From the NCBI GenBank assembly GCA_902567635.1, contig CACFNV010000001.1:31127-95126 (forward strand): DNA of 64,000 nt, read 5' to 3'. Origin of the DNA: an uncultured Alphaproteobacteria bacterium. GTDB lineage: Bacteria > Pseudomonadota > Alphaproteobacteria > Rhodobacterales > Rhodobacteraceae. Below, piece by piece: positions 29,407 to 38,800 of the stretch (the first letter of the stretch is position 1; every line of letters begins with the position of its first letter). The position numbers were made by a program, and so were the translations under genes. The notes under the pieces were generated by a model. The model worked only from the letters and a program-made list of their open reading frames with translations, was not told the origin of the DNA and did no database searches.

Positions 29407-30092
29407 TTAATTCTTTGAGTATACAAGATAGAAGGGCTTTCTTCCTTCTTGAATTGCTTTCTCTTCATACTTTGTATTTTTATTTAAAAACCATCGATAA
29501 TTCTTTTTTATTGGATTGAATTTAAGTCTCCTAAAAATTTTCATCTGTTCAAAAAGCGCAATTATTTGGTTTTTATAATCGAGAATATCTGTTGCCATAC
29601 AAATCTTACCTCCCCTTTTTAAACAAAAACATATATTTTCTATATTCTCCCAGTTAAGCAACCTACGTTCATGATGCCTTTTTTTCGGCCATGGATCTGG
29701 AAAAAGAATGTAAAATCTTTCTATTGATTCTTTAGGAAGAAAATTGAAAAGTATTCGTATATCTCCGTGAAATATTTTAATATTTTTTAATTCACGCTTG
29801 TAGGCATTAAAACAAGTTGAAGCCACTCCGTTCTGAAAAACTTCACACCCGACAAAATTTATTTCTCTTCTTTCAAAGGCCTGATCAATAAGATGCTCAC
29901 CATTTCCAAATCCGATCTCTACCCAACATTTTTTTTTTTTATAAACGCTGGGCCTGTAATCAAATCAAACGCCATTTTGCTGTGAAGCTGATCCATGCCC
30001 ATAGCTTGGTTTTTTGTCAGCCTTCTTCCCTTTATTCGTCCAAAAGTTCTGGTCTTAGTGAAGTCATAGAATGCTTTTTCTTTTATATCCAC
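29407..30092 (-). pseudogene. trmB: tRNA (guanine-N7)-methyltransferase, split by a frameshift in an A12 run
   Basis: The enzyme makes m7G46 in tRNA. A GTG-started frame at 30092 gives the normal N-terminus (KTRTFGRIKGRRLTKNQ), but it hits a stop just after an A12 run (T at 29929-29940 on the plus strand). The next frame continues exactly with CWVEIGFGNGEHL (SAM-binding site) and FPDPWPKKRHHERR (the TrmB hallmark) to a normal C-terminus at 29407. One extra A (or two fewer) would restore a 228-residue protein of normal length. Every other part is intact. This could be a base-calling error, phase-variable DNA, transcriptional slippage or a recent pseudogene. It lies 14 bases after metK. Confidence 0.85.
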
Positions 30093-30106
30093 TATATTAT
30101 TACTCT

Positions 30107-31273
30107 TTAAATCATCGATCTTATTTTATCTACTAAATCGGTTTTCTCCCAAGAGAAGCTTCCATTATCTTCCGGAGATCTCCCAAAATGCCCATAAGCT
30201 GACGTTTTTTCGTAGATTGGTTTCCTAAGGTTCAACCTTTCAATTATACCTTTTGGTGTCAAATCTACTAATTCGGAGATCAATCTCTCCAGCCTTCTTT
30301 CTTCAACTTTAGAAGAATCAAAGGTATCAACATAAATTGAAAGAGGTTCCGCAACACCAATCGCATAGGACAGCTGTATTAAACATCTTGAAGCCACTTT
30401 TGAGGCAACTATGTTTTTTGCAATGTATCTTGCTACATAAGCAGCAGATCTATCCACTTTTGTGGGGTCTTTTCCTGAAAAAGCTCCTCCACCATGAGGA
30501 GCGGCCCCCCCATAGGTATCAACTATGATTTTTCTACCTGTCAACCCTGCATCTCCGTCAGGACCTCCAATAACAAATTTTCCAGTTGGATTGATATGCC
30601 AGCTCGTATTTTCAGACAACCATTCTAGAGGCACAACTTTTTTTACATATGGTTCAACAATATCTCTTACATCAGCCGATGAAAGATTAGGGTCGATGTG
30701 TTGAGTTGACAAAACAAGTGACTCAATAGAAACGGGCTTACCATTCTTATATCTTAGTGTTAGTTGAGATTTGGAGTCTGGCCCAAGATTTTTTTCTATC
30801 CCTTTGTGCCTAGCTTCAGCTAATTCTTTTAAAATCATATGTGCGTAATGAAGTGGTGCTGGCATTAGCTCAGGCGTTTCCTCTACCGCATACCCAAACA
30901 TTATTCCTTGATCACCGGCTCCATCACGATCAACTCCTTGAGATATATCGCTTGACTGTTGATGTATTAAATTAGAAATCTTTAAGTTTTTCCAATGAAA
31001 TCCTTCTTGCTCATAGCCAATTTCTTTAACAACTTTTCTTACGAGTTCATCTATTTCGGGCTTTAGAGAATTAAACTCTAAGCCTGTTGAAAACCCAACT
31101 TCTCCACCTACAACGACAGTATTTGTAGTGGAAAATGTCTCACATGCCACTCTAGCCAACTTGTCTTTTTCTAAACAAAAATCCAGTATTGCATCAGAAA
31201 TTCTATCACAAATTTTATCCGGATGACCCTCCGAAACTGACTCAGAAGTAAAAATAAAATCCTCTCTACCCAA
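30107..31273 (-). CDS. metK: S-adenosylmethionine synthase
   Basis: A 388-residue enzyme making SAM from methionine and [19 protein letters not shown] is the N-terminal ATP and Mg site; [10 protein letters not shown] and [18 protein letters not shown] are the two signature motifs, the latter with catalytic Lys residues. The gene supplies cofactor for TrmB directly downstream. Only 20 bases separate it from lnt, leaving no room for a SAM riboswitch. Confidence 0.96.
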   Translation of the reverse strand: MGREDFIFTSESVSEGHPDKICDRISDAILDFCLEKDKLARVACETFSTTNTVVVGGEVGFSTGLEFNSLKPEIDELVRKVVKEIGYEQEGFHWKNLKISNLIHQQSSDISQGVDRDGAGDQGIMFGYAVEETPELMPAPLHYAHMILKELAEARHKGIEKNLGPDSKSQLTLRYKNGKPVSIESLVLSTQHIDPNLSSADVRDIVEPYVKKVVPLEWLSENTSWHINPTGKFVIGGPDGDAGLTGRKIIVDTYGGAAPHGGGAFSGKDPTKVDRSAAYVARYIAKNIVASKVASRCLIQLSYAIGVAEPLSIYVDTFDSSKVEERRLERLISELVDLTPKGIIERLNLRKPIYEKTSAYGHFGRSPEDNGSFSWEKTDLVDKIRSMI

Positions 31274-31293
31274 ATTTTGTCTCCTTATAATTT

Positions 31294-32769
31294 TTAATAA
31301 AATCTTTTTCTTAAAATTAGGTAATGTACGAGAATAGATATTAATGATAAAAGAAGTAAATAGGAACTTAAATTTTTACCCATTTTATTATACAAGCTAT
31401 TCTTTATTGTTTCTTCTCCATTAATTTTAACATCTATAAATCCTCGCTTATCAACCGGAATATATTTTGTCACCTTACCAAATTTATTCACCTTAGCAGA
31501 GATACCGGTATTAGCAACGCGAACCAAAGGCAAATTATTTTCTAACGCCCGCATTCTTGAAATAGTTAAATGTTGATTTGGCCCGCCCTTTTTCCCAAAC
31601 CATGCATCATTGGTTATATTTACAAACCATTTAGCATTATTAACTTTGTCAATAATCTCATTAGAAAAGAGTGAATCGTAGCAAATTAAAGTAACAAAGG
31701 GAGGGACAGAAATTTTTTCTGTAACTTTCAGACCTTTACCAGAACTAAATCCTTTGCTCAATAGCTTGTGTTTCCCAAAAAAATTTATGTATCCTAAAAA
31801 TCGAGCGAAAGGAAAGTATTCACCAAAGGGTACTAGGTAACTTTTGTCATAAACGGAAACAATTTTTCCATATTTATCAATTAAAAATGCTGAATTAAAT
31901 ATCTTCTTTTTTTCCCGATTAACTCTCAAACCACCCAAAATCAAGGGAGCTTTAATTTTCGTTACTATATTTGTCAGTTTGTCGCTATTTTCCTCTGGTA
32001 ACCAAGTGACAGAGGTCTCGGGCCAAATCACTAAATCGGGATATGGTTTTTTTTCACTTAAATTTAAAAGGATATTTAAGTTTTTATTTTCATTCTCTTT
32101 TTTCCATTTTTCTCTCTGCTTAATGTTTGGCTGAACGATTCTTACTGTAAAAAAATTATCTTTATGGCTATCCTCTAATTCATAATTATTTCCAAAAGCA
32201 CCATACAAAAAGCTAAATAAAATAACGACACCTGAACTGAAAGTTATAAATGTTGGGTAACAAAGTGTAGATCCCAAAATAAGTATTATTGCTGAAAACC
32301 AATATGGACCTAACCAAGAAACAAATATTATTGCAGGAGAATCTATCCAAGCATAAGCTACAATTCCCCAGGGAAAGCCAGTAAATATATAGGAACGAGT
32401 TAGTTCCATCAAAACCAAAAAAATTGAAAAAATCAAAACTTTTTCTCTCTTGGATTCAATTCTCTGAGTAGCTAGAAAACTTAAATAGAAAGCTAAACCC
32501 CAAAAAGAAGCTAAAAAACCGACAAAAATTGTAAAACCAGCTGTTGCAACCGAGAAGTTATTGTCGAATTCAATTAGAAAAGGATTTATTATCCAAGCAA
32601 AAGTAAGTCCAAAATATCCAAGTCCGAGAAAATAACCAAAAAAAAATGACTGACTATTATTCTTAGTATAATTTACCCAGAAAAAGCCAGTTAATGGTAG
32701 AGAAAGAAATGCTATCATAGGAGCATTAAAAGGCTCATGACCTAAACCAAATAAGCACCCCAAAAGCAA
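31294..32769 (-). CDS. lnt: apolipoprotein N-acyltransferase
   Basis: An inner-membrane enzyme that adds the third acyl chain to lipoproteins. Several membrane helices occupy the first 200 residues, followed by a nitrilase domain with the catalytic triad Glu ([10 protein letters not shown]), Lys ([16 protein letters not shown]) and Cys (TLICYDSLF), and one last helix. The annotated TTG start leaves the first helix short; the frame stays open ten more codons to an in-frame TAA. It contains a CTG at 32796 preceded by GAGG, which would give 500 residues. It is 47 bases after corC by the TTG start and 20 by the CTG. Confidence 0.9.
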   Translation of the reverse strand: MLLGCLFGLGHEPFNAPMIAFLSLPLTGFFWVNYTKNNSQSFFFGYFLGLGYFGLTFAWIINPFLIEFDNNFSVATAGFTIFVGFLASFWGLAFYLSFLATQRIESKREKVLIFSIFLVLMELTRSYIFTGFPWGIVAYAWIDSPAIIFVSWLGPYWFSAIILILGSTLCYPTFITFSSGVVILFSFLYGAFGNNYELEDSHKDNFFTVRIVQPNIKQREKWKKENENKNLNILLNLSEKKPYPDLVIWPETSVTWLPEENSDKLTNIVTKIKAPLILGGLRVNREKKKIFNSAFLIDKYGKIVSVYDKSYLVPFGEYFPFARFLGYINFFGKHKLLSKGFSSGKGLKVTEKISVPPFVTLICYDSLFSNEIIDKVNNAKWFVNITNDAWFGKKGGPNQHLTISRMRALENNLPLVRVANTGISAKVNKFGKVTKYIPVDKRGFIDVKINGEETIKNSLYNKMGKNLSSYLLLLSLISILVHYLILRKRFY

Positions 32770-32816
32770 AAAGCCAAAGCAATAAAATTTAAACAGCCTT
32801 TACCTCAAATTAAAAG

Positions 32817-33626
32817 TTAATTTTTTAGAGTTAACCTCAATCTTTTTACGCGCCTAGGGTCTGCATCCAAGACTGAAAACTCATTTCCAAATGAGTCTAT
32901 TATTACTTCTCCTCTTGCAGGAATCCTATTCGTTAAATCAAATACTAAACCACCAATGGTATCATACTCCTCTCCATTTTTTTTAGCCGTTAGATCCACG
33001 CCAGCTTGCGATTTAAAATCTTCAAGATTCAACCTTGCGTTAACAACAAAAACATTTTCTTTTTCTTTACTCCACAATAAATTTTCTTTTAATTCATGTT
33101 CATCATTAATCTCACCAACGATTTGCTCAAGTAGATCCTCTATTGTTAACAAACCCTCAACCCCTCCATATTCATCAATAACTAATGACATGTGAATACG
33201 CTCCGCTTGCATCTTTTGGAGTAAAGTTCCCAAAGTCATGGAAGGAGGAACATAGATTAAAGGTCTGATTAATTCAGTTAGGTTGAACCTCTTTTGCCTG
33301 CCAAATCCATTCCTTAAAGCTAAATCCTTAAGATGAACAAAACCAACCGGATTATCAAGGGTATCTCTAAAAACAGGCAATCTGGTTAAATTTGATTTTT
33401 TAAAAATGTCTGTAAGCTCTGAAAGACTAATTTTTTCTGATACGGCCACAATATCTGCTTTAGGAATAGCCACATCATCTACCCTTTGCTTGTGGAGGTT
33501 GAACCGTATTTCAGAGCTGAGGAGCATATTCTTCTCAACTCTTAGGTTCCGATTTTTTGTTTTGCTGTTATCTATTTTAGATAGGAATGTATTTTGTATA
33601 AACTTAAGTAAAAAATTTTTATTCAT
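32817..33626 (-). CDS. corC: CorC/HlyC-type CBS-domain transporter-associated protein
   Basis: A 269-residue cytoplasmic protein with two CBS domains (about 60-180: DIVAVSEKISLSELTD, MHMSLVIDEYGGVEGLLTIEDLLEQIVGEI) and a C-terminal CorC_HlyC domain (TIGGLVFDLTNRIPARGEV). It lacks the membrane DUF21 part, as expected for CorC, which is linked to Mg2+/Co2+ efflux. The place between ybeY and lnt is the standard alphaproteobacterial order. Confidence 0.92.
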   Translation of the reverse strand: MNKNFLLKFIQNTFLSKIDNSKTKNRNLRVEKNMLLSSEIRFNLHKQRVDDVAIPKADIVAVSEKISLSELTDIFKKSNLTRLPVFRDTLDNPVGFVHLKDLALRNGFGRQKRFNLTELIRPLIYVPPSMTLGTLLQKMQAERIHMSLVIDEYGGVEGLLTIEDLLEQIVGEINDEHELKENLLWSKEKENVFVVNARLNLEDFKSQAGVDLTAKKNGEEYDTIGGLVFDLTNRIPARGEVIIDSFGNEFSVLDADPRRVKRLRLTLKN

Positions 33627-33644
33627 AACTTTTACGTTAGTCCA

Positions 33645-34145
33645 TTAAATATTTTTTTGAAAGATTTGCATTTTAATCTTATGTAAAATCCGATATTCAA
33701 TTTTTTGCATTTTAGACGCATCGTTACCTGATATATGATCGTAACCCATCAAATGAAGAACTGCATGCACCAACAAATGGCAACAATGTTTATCAAAACT
33801 CCTTTTGTACATTTTTGCCTCCTTTAAGCAATAGTCAAAAGATATTGCAATATCTCCCAAAAATTTCTTGTTGTTTATTTTTTTAACTTGTTTTTTTGGG
33901 TTGCAAAAGTCGTTAATTTGTTCTGCTGGCCAAGCTAAAACATTAGTGATTTTATTTTTCCCAAGGTAGGCATTATTCAATATTTTTATTTCTTTGTTAT
34001 TGCAAGCTAATAATGACAGAGATATTTCTCGATTTCTAATTTTTGACAGCACAAAATCTGTTCTAAATAGAATGTTTATATATTTTTTGAAGTCAAAACG
34101 ACGCCATCTTTCATCTCTATAATTAATTTCTAGATCAACTATCAT
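33645..34145 (-). CDS. ybeY: endoribonuclease YbeY
   Basis: A 166-residue metal-dependent RNase for 16S rRNA 3' maturation and ribosome quality control. HLLVHAVLHLMGYDH carries the H-x3-H-x5-H zinc site, and NKITNVLAWPAEQ and LGDIAISFDYC are the family's other conserved stretches. It is eight bases after phoH and 18 before corC. Confidence 0.94.
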   Translation of the reverse strand: MIVDLEINYRDERWRRFDFKKYINILFRTDFVLSKIRNREISLSLLACNNKEIKILNNAYLGKNKITNVLAWPAEQINDFCNPKKQVKKINNKKFLGDIAISFDYCLKEAKMYKRSFDKHCCHLLVHAVLHLMGYDHISGNDASKMQKIEYRILHKIKMQIFQKNI

Positions 34146-34153
34146 TTTATATT

Positions 34154-35158
34154 TTACTCAATAGACTTTTTGGCCTGTCGCACTTCATAAGCTTTAGCAA
34201 TTTTTCTAACCACAGAATGGCGAATAATATCTGTACCTGTAAATCGAATAAAATCAATTTCTTTTATACCAGTCAAAATTTCCACTGCCTCTACCAATCC
34301 ACTTTTAAACCCCTTTGGAAGATCTATTTGAGTAATATCGCCTGTTATTACCATCCTTGAACCCATTCCTAACCTGGTTAAAAACATTTTCATCTGCGAA
34401 GTTGAAGAATTTTGAGCTTCATCTAAAACTACGAAAGCATTTTTGAGAGTTCTTCCTCTCATAAAAGCAAGAGGGGCAATTTCAATTGAGTTTCTTTCGT
34501 GCATTTTAGACAATATTTTGTGGGGAAGGAATTCATTTAGAGCATCATATAAAGGTTGCATATATGGATCTACCTTTTCCTTCATATCTCCAGGCAAGAA
34601 ACCTAGGCGTTCCCCTGCTTCAACTGCAGGCCTTGTTAAAACAATTTTATCTACCATTCCTTCAGAAAATAATTTAACTCCCATGGCAATTGCCAAATAG
34701 GTTTTTCCTGTGCCCGCAGGACCAATCCCGAAAACTAATTCATGATCAAGCATCGATTTTATAAATTTATTTTGGTTTTTTGATTTACCCGATACCATCT
34801 TATTTTGAGTATTTATTTCCAAATATTCTAGTTTCTCTTGCAATTTTAAATTTGAATTTTCCTCTTCATAAACACCTTTTTCACTTTTACTATGCCTTAA
34901 ATTCAAAGCTATATCTATATCATTTTCTTGAATGCCTTTACCATTTTCTAACTTTGAGTAGGCTTCCATAAGTATATCAGCCGCTGTATCACAGTCCTTC
35001 ACATTACCAAAAATAGTAAGAGAATTCCCTCTCCTAATTATTTGAACATTATTTCTTTTCTCAACCTTTGAAAGGTTGGTATCTAACTCACCGCATAATT
35101 CAAGCAGATATTTATTGGAGCCAAACTTTATAGCTCGCGAGCTTTCTATAAAACCCAT
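34154..35158 (-). CDS. phoH: PhoH-like ATPase
   Basis: A 334-residue cytoplasmic NTPase. An N-terminal KH-like region (about 15-85) precedes a P-loop domain with Walker A GPAGTGKTYLAI and Walker B FVVLDEAQN. PhoH and YbeY act together in RNA metabolism and are neighbours here. With miaB reduced to a remnant, phoH is now the first intact gene of the operon that runs to trmB. Confidence 0.93.
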   Translation of the reverse strand: MGFIESSRAIKFGSNKYLLELCGELDTNLSKVEKRNNVQIIRRGNSLTIFGNVKDCDTAADILMEAYSKLENGKGIQENDIDIALNLRHSKSEKGVYEEENSNLKLQEKLEYLEINTQNKMVSGKSKNQNKFIKSMLDHELVFGIGPAGTGKTYLAIAMGVKLFSEGMVDKIVLTRPAVEAGERLGFLPGDMKEKVDPYMQPLYDALNEFLPHKILSKMHERNSIEIAPLAFMRGRTLKNAFVVLDEAQNSSTSQMKMFLTRLGMGSRMVITGDITQIDLPKGFKSGLVEAVEILTGIKEIDFIRFTGTDIIRHSVVRKIAKAYEVRQAKKSIE

Positions 35159-35233
35159 ATTAAAAGATATTTAACTGACATTTCTTCTCATCTTAATGTT
35201 ATAATACAATTATTCAATAAACTTGTTATAATT

Positions 35234-35452
35234 TTAATCTAACAAACTACCTTTCACGGAGTGTTTAAGGCATAATTCAACTTTTACATTTCTTATTGTT
35301 CCAATAATTTCATCTTGGCTTTGTACAGTAACTGGATAAAAATAATCACTGCGACCTACATACTCATTTAGTTTCTTGCCTTTTTTCTCAAACAAGACCT
35401 TTAAGATTTTCCCCAGATTAGCATCTCTAGACGGCGTTTTCTCTATATTCAT
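35234..35452 (-). pseudogene. miaB: remnant of miaB: C-terminal TRAM domain only
   Basis: 72 residues are readable from ATG 35452, with AAGG three bases upstream. LKVLFEKKGKK, YVGRSDYFYPVTVQ and GTIRNVKVELCLKHSVKGSLL align in order with the end of MiaB (VLFEKPGRHxGQLVGRSPYLQPVHV, then the small-residue end GEL). The radical-SAM and UPF0004 domains are absent: an in-frame TAA lies just upstream, and the next gene (NDUFS4-like) begins on the other strand within about 100 bases. The position before phoH is exactly where miaB belongs. Whether the fragment is still translated as a stand-alone TRAM protein is open. Confidence 0.75.
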
Positions 35453-35552
35453 GTGCCTTATGTTATCAGCAATTTAAATTATGTTTAAAATTTTCTCTAT
35501 TATGGATATAATCTTATTGAACCTATTTTCTATTTTTATATTAAGAGATTTC

Positions 35553-35864
35553 ATGACAGCTAGGATATATCAAAAATCTAAAACTGCGATGCAGTCAGGT
35601 GTTAAAAATTCTGGGCATTGGATTTTAGAATTTGAGCAAAATGATGCAAAACCGATTGATCCTTTTATGAAATGGGTTGGATCAGATGACATGTCCAGTC
35701 AAGTTTCAATAAATTTTAGTTCCAAAGAAAATGCCATAGATTATGCTACAAAAAATAATATCGTCTTTATTTTGGATGATAGTAAAGCAAAAAAATATAA
35801 TATACGAAAAGGTGGTTATGGTGAAAACTTCGACTTCAACAGAAAGAAACCTTGGACACATTAA
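35553..35864 (+). CDS. NDUFS4-like complex I accessory subunit
   Basis: A 103-residue protein of the eukaryote-type NDUFS4 family found in alphaproteobacteria. RIYQKSKTAMQSG is the N-terminal signature, WILEFEQNDAKPIDPFMKWVGSDDM the core, and a C-terminal NFDFNRKKPWTH ends the domain. It should bind the peripheral arm of NADH:ubiquinone oxidoreductase. An in-frame ATG exists at 35481, but ATG 35553 with AAGAGA upstream gives the family N-terminus. It stands alone before tRNA-Arg. Confidence 0.88.
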   Translation: MTARIYQKSKTAMQSGVKNSGHWILEFEQNDAKPIDPFMKWVGSDDMSSQVSINFSSKENAIDYATKNNIVFILDDSKAKKYNIRKGGYGENFDFNRKKPWTH

Positions 35865-35985
35865 TAATATTCACCGGAAAATTTATTTGTAAATTAAAAT
35901 GGATCTTTGATTTAAATTAACCCGCTAGATAAGTGTCTAATTTTAAATTTACTATACGTTCTCAATATGTTAACTACCGATGTAT

Positions 35986-36062
35986 GGCCCCGTAGCTCAG
36001 CTGGATAGAGCAACTGACTTCTAATCAGTAGGTCGTACGTTCGAATCGTACCGGGGTCACCA
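35986..36062 (+). tRNA. tRNA-Arg (anticodon UCU)
   Basis: A full cloverleaf: acceptor GGCCCCG with CGGGGTC (one G-U pair), D arm GCTC/GAGC, anticodon stem ACTGA/TCAGT with loop CTTCTAA (anticodon TCT), T arm GTACG-TTCGAAT-CGTAC, discriminator A and encoded CCA (36060-36062). It reads AGA and AGG, the favoured Arg codons in AT-rich genes. No att-like duplicate of its 3' end was seen in the flanks. Confidence 0.97.
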
Positions 36063-36112
36063 TATTTTTGTAAAAGCCAAAAAACAGATAAAACCATTGG
36101 GTCTAATTTCTC

Positions 36113-37027
36113 ATGTTTTCCATTATTTACGACTATTTATCAAAAAATGCTGTCTTATTATTATGTTTAGCAATGCTAGGTTGGGCTGGAAATACAATAG
36201 CAGGAAGACTTTCCACCGGAGAAATATCTCCAATGATGGTCGTTTCCCTTAGATGGTTTATAATCACCCTATTTCTCTTGTTATTTCTTAACAAGGGGAT
36301 AGCAAATTCATTTATTGCTATAAAAGGAAAGATTCTCTGGTTGTTGCTAATGGGAGGCTTAGGAATGACATGTTTCAATTCACTTTTTTATATTGCCGCT
36401 CAGAACACTTCAGCGATTAATCTTGGCATAATTCAAGGTGTTATGCCTGCAATAATATTAATAGGCTCAGTTCTTTTCTTTAAAGAAAAGGTAAATAGTG
36501 TAAAATTTTTTGGTCTCCTAATAAGTTTTTTTGGCGTAGTCATAGTTGTCAGCAAAGGTGATTTTCAAATAATAATCTCTTTGACTATAAATTTAGGTGA
36601 CGTGGTAATGTTTTTAGCTTTGTTTTTCTATGCAGGTTTTACGCTGGGTTTAAGATTTAAACCGGAAATTGATCCACTGGTTCTAATGGCCTATTTTTCC
36701 TTTAGTGCTCTAATTTCTTCTATTCCACTTGTCATGATAGAGGCTTTTCTTGGCTACTCTCAATTCCCATCCAATACTAATGCATGGCTTACAATAATCT
36801 ACATTGCTTTTGTCCCTTCTTTTTTGGCACAGGTTTTTTTCATAAAAGGAGTTGAATTGATTGGGCCATCCCAAGCGGGACTATTTATTAACATACTTCC
36901 AATTTTTGCAGCAATACTAGGGGTTATAATACTTGGAGAAAGCCTGCAAATGTACCATTTTATTTCCTTAGTGGTTGTATTGACTGGAGTTTATACGTTT
37001 ATGGTTTTTGGAGATGATCAGAAATAG
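36113..37027 (+). CDS. EamA/DMT-family transporter
   Basis: A 304-residue inner-membrane protein with about ten hydrophobic helices in two EamA repeats (about 10-145 and 155-298). The first helix has LAMLGWAGNTIAGR and the second repeat ends with LGESLQMYHFISLVVVLTGVY, both typical of drug/metabolite transporters. The substrate cannot be read from sequence. It stands alone between tRNA-Arg and pgi. Confidence 0.87.
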   Translation: MFSIIYDYLSKNAVLLLCLAMLGWAGNTIAGRLSTGEISPMMVVSLRWFIITLFLLLFLNKGIANSFIAIKGKILWLLLMGGLGMTCFNSLFYIAAQNTSAINLGIIQGVMPAIILIGSVLFFKEKVNSVKFFGLLISFFGVVIVVSKGDFQIIISLTINLGDVVMFLALFFYAGFTLGLRFKPEIDPLVLMAYFSFSALISSIPLVMIEAFLGYSQFPSNTNAWLTIIYIAFVPSFLAQVFFIKGVELIGPSQAGLFINILPIFAAILGVIILGESLQMYHFISLVVVLTGVYTFMVFGDDQK

Positions 37028-37247
37028 TGAAAATTTTATTTCATCATATTAATAATCTAATTCAATTTTAGAAAATTGTATCTTAGCTATTCTCTATATT
37101 AGAGTTCATTAAAGAGCTTTTTAACTTGAAGGCTTTCTAGTCTGAATAAATTTTTTATTAAACAAAGAAATATCTATTTCATAGACATATCAAAATTGTG
37201 TTGATACTAACTAGATATTGGTAAAGTATTCTCGGTAAGCCTATAAA

Positions 37248-38753
37248 ATGCAGTTACATGAAAATAAAAATTATCTTGAATTGAAGAAAAAAAAGAGAGA
37301 GTTTCTACAGTTTGATATGATTGGAGAAACAGCAAAACGAGATAGACCTAAAAGATTCATTTTTGCTTTTAATGATTTAACTTTAGATATTAGTAGACAG
37401 AGAATACCCACAAATACTTTAAATGAATTTTTAAGTATTGGTCAATCCGAATACATTAAAGACTCCATAAAGAAACTAGTAGATGGAACGTTTTACAATA
37501 ACTCGGAGAAAGTCAATGTGACTCATTTTATTGAAAGAAATCCAGAGAATTTTTCGCAAATAAGAACTGATAGATATTTAGATTTTGAAACCCGGCTAAA
37601 ATCAAAATCCATTAAGAGATTAATAAATGTTGGTATAGGGGGATCGGATTTAGGGTCAAAGATGGTTTATCAGGCTTTGCGCACCAAAAACAATCTTCCA
37701 GATCTAATAAACGTTTCAAATGTCGATCCTCAGGCAGTTCATAATGCAATTGCTGGAGCCAATCCTAGCGAAGTATTTTTTATTTTTAACTCAAAATCTT
37801 TTGCTACAGAGGAGATAATAACGAATTTGATGATAATAAAGGAGTGGATGCAAAATAATAAAATGGATTTTAGGGAGCATGCATGTGCAGTGACATCCTT
37901 TCCTGAAAGAGCTCTACATCGTGGATTTGAAAAGGCTAATATTTTTGTGGTTGATAAAGGGGTAGGAGGCCGATTTTCTCTTTGGTCAGACTTTGGATTG
38001 GGTCTTGTGGGATCCCTAGGAGCAAAGGTTTATCGCGATTTGCTTTTAGGAGCTCATTCTATGGATATCCACTTCTTAACAGAAGAGCTCAATAATAATC
38101 TTCCCTATATTTTAGGATTAACAAGAATATGGAATAGGAATATTTTAGAATTTTCAAATCTTGGAATTGTACCATATGGGGAAAGCTTGAAATTTTTTCA
38201 TACTTGGGTGCAACAGGTGGAAATGGAGAGTAATGGAAAAAATGTTGATACTCGGGGTATAAAACTTAGAACACCTGCGGCGCCAATTATTTTTGGCTCG
38301 GTTGGAACAGATTCGCAGCACAGCTTTTTTCAGGCCTTACATCAGGGTGTAGAAATAATACCAATTGAAATTTTAGTGTCCAAGACTTCAAATCTTTCCT
38401 CTGAGTACATCTCTAATAATATGAAAAGTCATAATAAACTTGTGATTAATGCCTTAGCTCAATGTGAGTCTCTTATGATTGGGAACGCTGGCAGTAAGGA
38501 TGATAAATTTCGTAAATTTAAAGGGGGACGTCCAACGACATTAATAAGCTGGGAAAAAACCGATGCATTATCTCTAGGCAGACTACTTTCGCTATATGAA
38601 AATGCAAGTATAGTTAGTGGTCTTGTCTGGGGTGTCAACAGCTTTGATCAATTTGGTGTGGAATTAGGAAAGAAGATAGCGAAAGGTATTTCTGATGGTA
38701 AAAACCCAGCTAATTTATCCTTAGCTGGCAAAGAATTTTTAAAAAATTTATAG
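37248..38753 (+). CDS. pgi: glucose-6-phosphate isomerase
   Basis: A 501-residue enzyme interconverting glucose 6-phosphate and fructose 6-phosphate. INVGIGGSDLGSKMVYQAL and FIFNSKSFATEE bind the sugar phosphate, GGRFSLWSDFGL is the first signature, and GTDSQHSFFQALHQG supplies the catalytic His. It is somewhat shorter than the 540-residue E. coli form. The 220 bases before it are AT-rich and hold no other gene. Confidence 0.94.
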   Translation: MQLHENKNYLELKKKKREFLQFDMIGETAKRDRPKRFIFAFNDLTLDISRQRIPTNTLNEFLSIGQSEYIKDSIKKLVDGTFYNNSEKVNVTHFIERNPENFSQIRTDRYLDFETRLKSKSIKRLINVGIGGSDLGSKMVYQALRTKNNLPDLINVSNVDPQAVHNAIAGANPSEVFFIFNSKSFATEEIITNLMIIKEWMQNNKMDFREHACAVTSFPERALHRGFEKANIFVVDKGVGGRFSLWSDFGLGLVGSLGAKVYRDLLLGAHSMDIHFLTEELNNNLPYILGLTRIWNRNILEFSNLGIVPYGESLKFFHTWVQQVEMESNGKNVDTRGIKLRTPAAPIIFGSVGTDSQHSFFQALHQGVEIIPIEILVSKTSNLSSEYISNNMKSHNKLVINALAQCESLMIGNAGSKDDKFRKFKGGRPTTLISWEKTDALSLGRLLSLYENASIVSGLVWGVNSFDQFGVELGKKIAKGISDGKNPANLSLAGKEFLKNL

Positions 38754-38800
38754 CCTTACACAAAAGCACAGTTTAGTTATTTATAAAATAGGATCTATGT

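Noticed and set aside
31274..31293. SAM riboswitch before metK
   Set aside because: Only 20 bases separate lnt and metK, too short for any known SAM aptamer.
35912..36097. Minus-strand 61-codon frame over the tRNA
   Set aside because: It reads through the antisense of tRNA-Arg, and its peptide is the usual spurious tRNA-antisense translation.
35986..37247. Genomic island at tRNA-Arg
   Set aside because: No integrase and no duplicated tRNA 3' end; the flanking EamA transporter and pgi look like ordinary chromosomal genes.
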